From Xestospongia muta (lineage: Eukaryota; Porifera; Demospongiae; Haplosclerida; Petrosiidae), in NCBI GenBank assembly GCA_963693285.1, contig OY848917.1:14570192-14634191 (forward strand): 64,000 bases of DNA. The letters run 5' to 3'. Below the pieces are notes generated by a model. That model was given only the letters and a program-made list of their open reading frames with translations, was not told the DNA's origin and did not search any database. Shown here one piece after another: positions 60,001-64,000 of this stretch (positions are counted from its first letter, which is position 1; each line of letters opens with the position of its first letter). A program made the translations under genes and the position numbers.

Positions 60001-61165
60001 GATTGTGTTTATGTTCTCAGGAATATTACTAGTAGCTTTACTAATAACACTGAACTTAACTGTATCAGTAGGTACTATCAATGGATTGCTGTTTTATGCT
60101 AACATTATAAAACTCAATGAACCAGTTTTCTTTCCCAATGGAAATATCATTATAGTTAGTCAGTTCATTTCATGGATCAATTTGGACTTTGGTATTGAGG
60201 TATGCTTGTTTGATGGATTAGATGGATATTGGAAAACATGGCTACAGTTTGTATTTCCATTTTATTTATGGAGCCTTGTAGCTGGTATTATTATCATATC
60301 TCGATGGTCTACGAAGTTGTCCAATATGTTTGGTCGTAACATTGTCCCTGTTCTGGCAACACTTGTACTAATGTCATTTACTAAATTGTTACGAACTACA
60401 GCAAATTCTTTGATGACATCAAAACTACATTGTGGTAGTCATGAGTGGACAGTGTGGAGTGTAGATGGTAATATTAACTATGAAAGTAGCAAACATTCCA
60501 TATTAGTAGCATTCTCTGTTGTGGTACTAGTATTATCAATAATATACTCTTGTTTAATCTTTTCTACTCAATGGTTACAACGATACAGTTATTTATGTTG
60601 TCGTAGTAGAAATGATCCTGTATTAAAACTACTACCATTTATTGATGCATATACAGGTCCATACAAAGAGAGATATCGGTCCTGGACTGGTCTGTTGTTA
60701 ATTGTTCGTTTATTATTAACTGTTGTATTTATTTACACTTCAGGATCTCTACATTTTCTTAATGATTATATCATTGCTTTGGTTGAAATGATCATATTGT
60801 ATATCTTAAGGGATAATGTCTATTGTAAAGGTCTATTATCTATCCTTGAGCAGTCATTTCACATCAACCTCTTTATACTTGCACTCACTAATTTCTTTAT
60901 AAGTCAAACCACCTACAAAGTTTATGTATCATTCATAACTGCTACATCCATTGCAGTTGCCATAGTAACATTTATTGTTACAATAGTTTGTCATTTGTAC
61001 ATCAAGACTAAAGGAATACAGTGTTACAAACAGAAACAAACAGCGGAGACATTACCATTTCTAAATAATTCAGATAATAACACACAAGATGATGAACTAT
61101 ACTCTCCTAGTATAACAATAAAACGAAGAGAATCTTTGATATTTGATGTTGTCATTGATAAATAG
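57043..61165 (+). CDS. G5: intact beta-helix multi-pass membrane protein
   Basis: Exon 1 at 57,043-57,057 (MKLSI) and exon 2 at 57,146-61,165; about 1,344 residues. Signal peptide, sequon-rich beta-helix-like ectodomain, CPPGT and VGLLCGQC stalk, 8-9 membrane segments with DAYTGPYKERYRSWTG, and a tail with DDELYSPSITIKRRESL. Nearly identical to G1 through the ectodomain and in the 3' flank, which shows what G1 has lost. Small differences include WLPYPIHKL instead of WWPHSIHKL and a Cys lost in LNRSIPKK, where other copies have LNCS. Function unknown; the surface-receptor reading is inferred from the architecture. Confidence 0.85.
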
Positions 61166-61223
61166 AATCAACTAAATAACATATGTCTGATTGTTGAGCT
61201 TTGTTGTAATTTTTTTTATAAAA

Positions 61224-61229
61224 AATAAA
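61224..61229 (+). terminator. AATAAA poly(A) signal after G5
   Basis: About 60 bp after the stop codon, equivalent to the site after G1. Confidence 0.5.
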
Positions 61230-61687
61230 TGTATGACTTTCATGTAGTAATTTAACATACTAAATTTTAATTGAGACACATATGATTATGCCTTTGTTTA
61301 ATAGAAGTCAACTATGTTAATAGATAGTGTGATGTATAAATAGTTGATATATATCAATGGACACTTTATGTGTACATTTTAATTATAATGTATTTCTAAT
61401 GTGATTTTGAAGTATCATTGTTTCATTCCATTATTAAGAATAAGTGTAATAATTAAAGAAACACAGTCAAATGTTATTATAATAGTTTACTAACTTGGCT
61501 ATTTGTAATATCCCTACTGTCATAATTACCAAATAAGGTAATATTGTGAACTCTTACATGTGTTGTCAATATCAAGACTGCCACAATGGCATATTTTTAG
61601 CTGTCACTGTCTGAAGCTAAGATTTGTTCACTGATACTAACAGAGATAAAGTGTAGTAAGTGAGTGAAGGTATAGATTAACTGTAGA

Positions 61688-62340
61688 CATTATTGATGTC
61701 CATCAATGGAGAGTTACTATTGGATTGTGGTCCTTTCGTCTCTTACCACATCTCACTAAAAGGAGCCCACATAGAATGGCTACTAACACAAACTGTGTGA
61801 ATTAATTGTCCCTAAAACTAATTGTTGGTGGTAACCTAATCTCATTAATGATGTTTTTGTTTCTAGTCCAGATTTTATCAGGTGATGTTGAGGTCAATCC
61901 TATAACTAAAATAGGTAAATTCAATGTTGTACAAAGTGTCTAGAGACCTGCAAAGGAATGCTATACAATACTACAATGTGAAAGTATATAACATTTATGT
62001 TCCGATGTTAAGGCTTATAGGGTTTATGAAAGTATTGTATCTCCTCAGGTCTCTAGACTCACATAGTGAAGATTCAATAGATTTTTTAACCTTAAATAGA
62101 GTTGACATCAAGCAAATGCCTTGAGACGTTTGGTTAAAGTGGTTTTGTTATTAAAGATAAATGGACAGAGCTTACTAGTCTTCTTGGTGTTGCAATAGAG
62201 GAGAGCAAAAGGCTCAAGACAATGGCTAGCAGTGATCAAGACTACCACTTTGCTTTAGAAGAATGTTTACAACAGAACTAGTCCCTCCTGGGAAGAATTT
62301 ATTTCAGCCGTTGAAGGGTGTGGAAATAAGACTGTACAGT
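61688..62340 (+). pseudogene. Decayed NLR-type 5' module (2A-like leader plus DEATH) after G5
   Basis: The start codon of the leader (ATGATTG after G1 and G2) is ATTATTG here. A stop falls in the leader (TGTGTGAATTAATTGTCC), and the 2A core reads DVEVNPIT (61,881-61,907), so it is inactive. The second exon-like piece is open (DLQRNAIQYYNVKVYNIYVP). DEATH remains at about 62,110-62,330 with GVAIEESKRLKTM and SWEEFISAVEGCGN, frameshifted as after G1. Confidence 0.7.

Positions 62341-64000
<1,660 letters not shown>

Overview
The window looks like animal nuclear DNA, most likely a demosponge close to Amphimedon queenslandica. It is very AT-rich, has small spliced genes with GT-AG introns, DOMON-domain secreted proteins, and a DEATH-NACHT (NLR-type) gene carrying a 2A-like leader. 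There are no operons or ribosome-binding sites. The species is inferred, not proven.

The backbone is a + strand array of five paralogues (G1-G5) of a large membrane protein of about 1,345 residues. It has a signal peptide, a long N-glycosylation-rich parallel beta-helix-like ectodomain, a Cys-rich stalk, 8-9 membrane segments and a short charged tail. Each copy starts with a 15-nt coding first exon that completes the signal peptide, so the GTG at the apparent start of G1 and G4 is not a lost start. G2 (9,686-13,830), G3 (23,735-27,856) and G5 (57,043-61,165) look intact. G1 (1,352-5,064) lost its last membrane segments through a 361-bp deletion. G4 (45,311-46,582) is cut by a duplication junction. 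A sixth remnant lies at 7,953-8,336. All five have a TGACGTCA site about 125-142 bp before the start codon, in one of two unrelated upstream regions (type I: G1, G3; type II: G2, G4, G5).

Downstream of G1, G2 and G5 sits a co-duplicated NLR-like module. After G2 it reads 2A leader, DEATH, CARD-like and NACHT (14,259-19,738), with in-phase splice junctions from DEATH to NACHT, no LRRs, and a hAT relic in the large intron. After G1 and G5 only decayed 2A/DEATH remains.

From 19.7 to 35 kb there is a truncated and a complete DOMON gene, a MULE fragment, an FN3-type receptor relic, a tyrosine-recombinase fragment and a frameshifted DDE transposase.

From 35.2 to 57 kb there are two tandem units of about 11.7 kb. 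Each holds two cassettes (A, B; then C, D) of broken gene pieces: a C2H2 zinc-finger end (-), a Bles03/UPF0696-like gene (-), the U-box half of a PPIL2-like gene (+) and an unassigned short gene end (+). Cassettes B and D are practically identical over about 4.4 kb. A 2.4-kb spacer in each unit carries E2F-like sites and a strong GC-rich hairpin.

The most interesting reading is a rapidly reshuffling cluster of surface receptors linked to NLR-type intracellular sensors, a candidate recognition or immune cluster. That function is inference from architecture and copy behaviour only.
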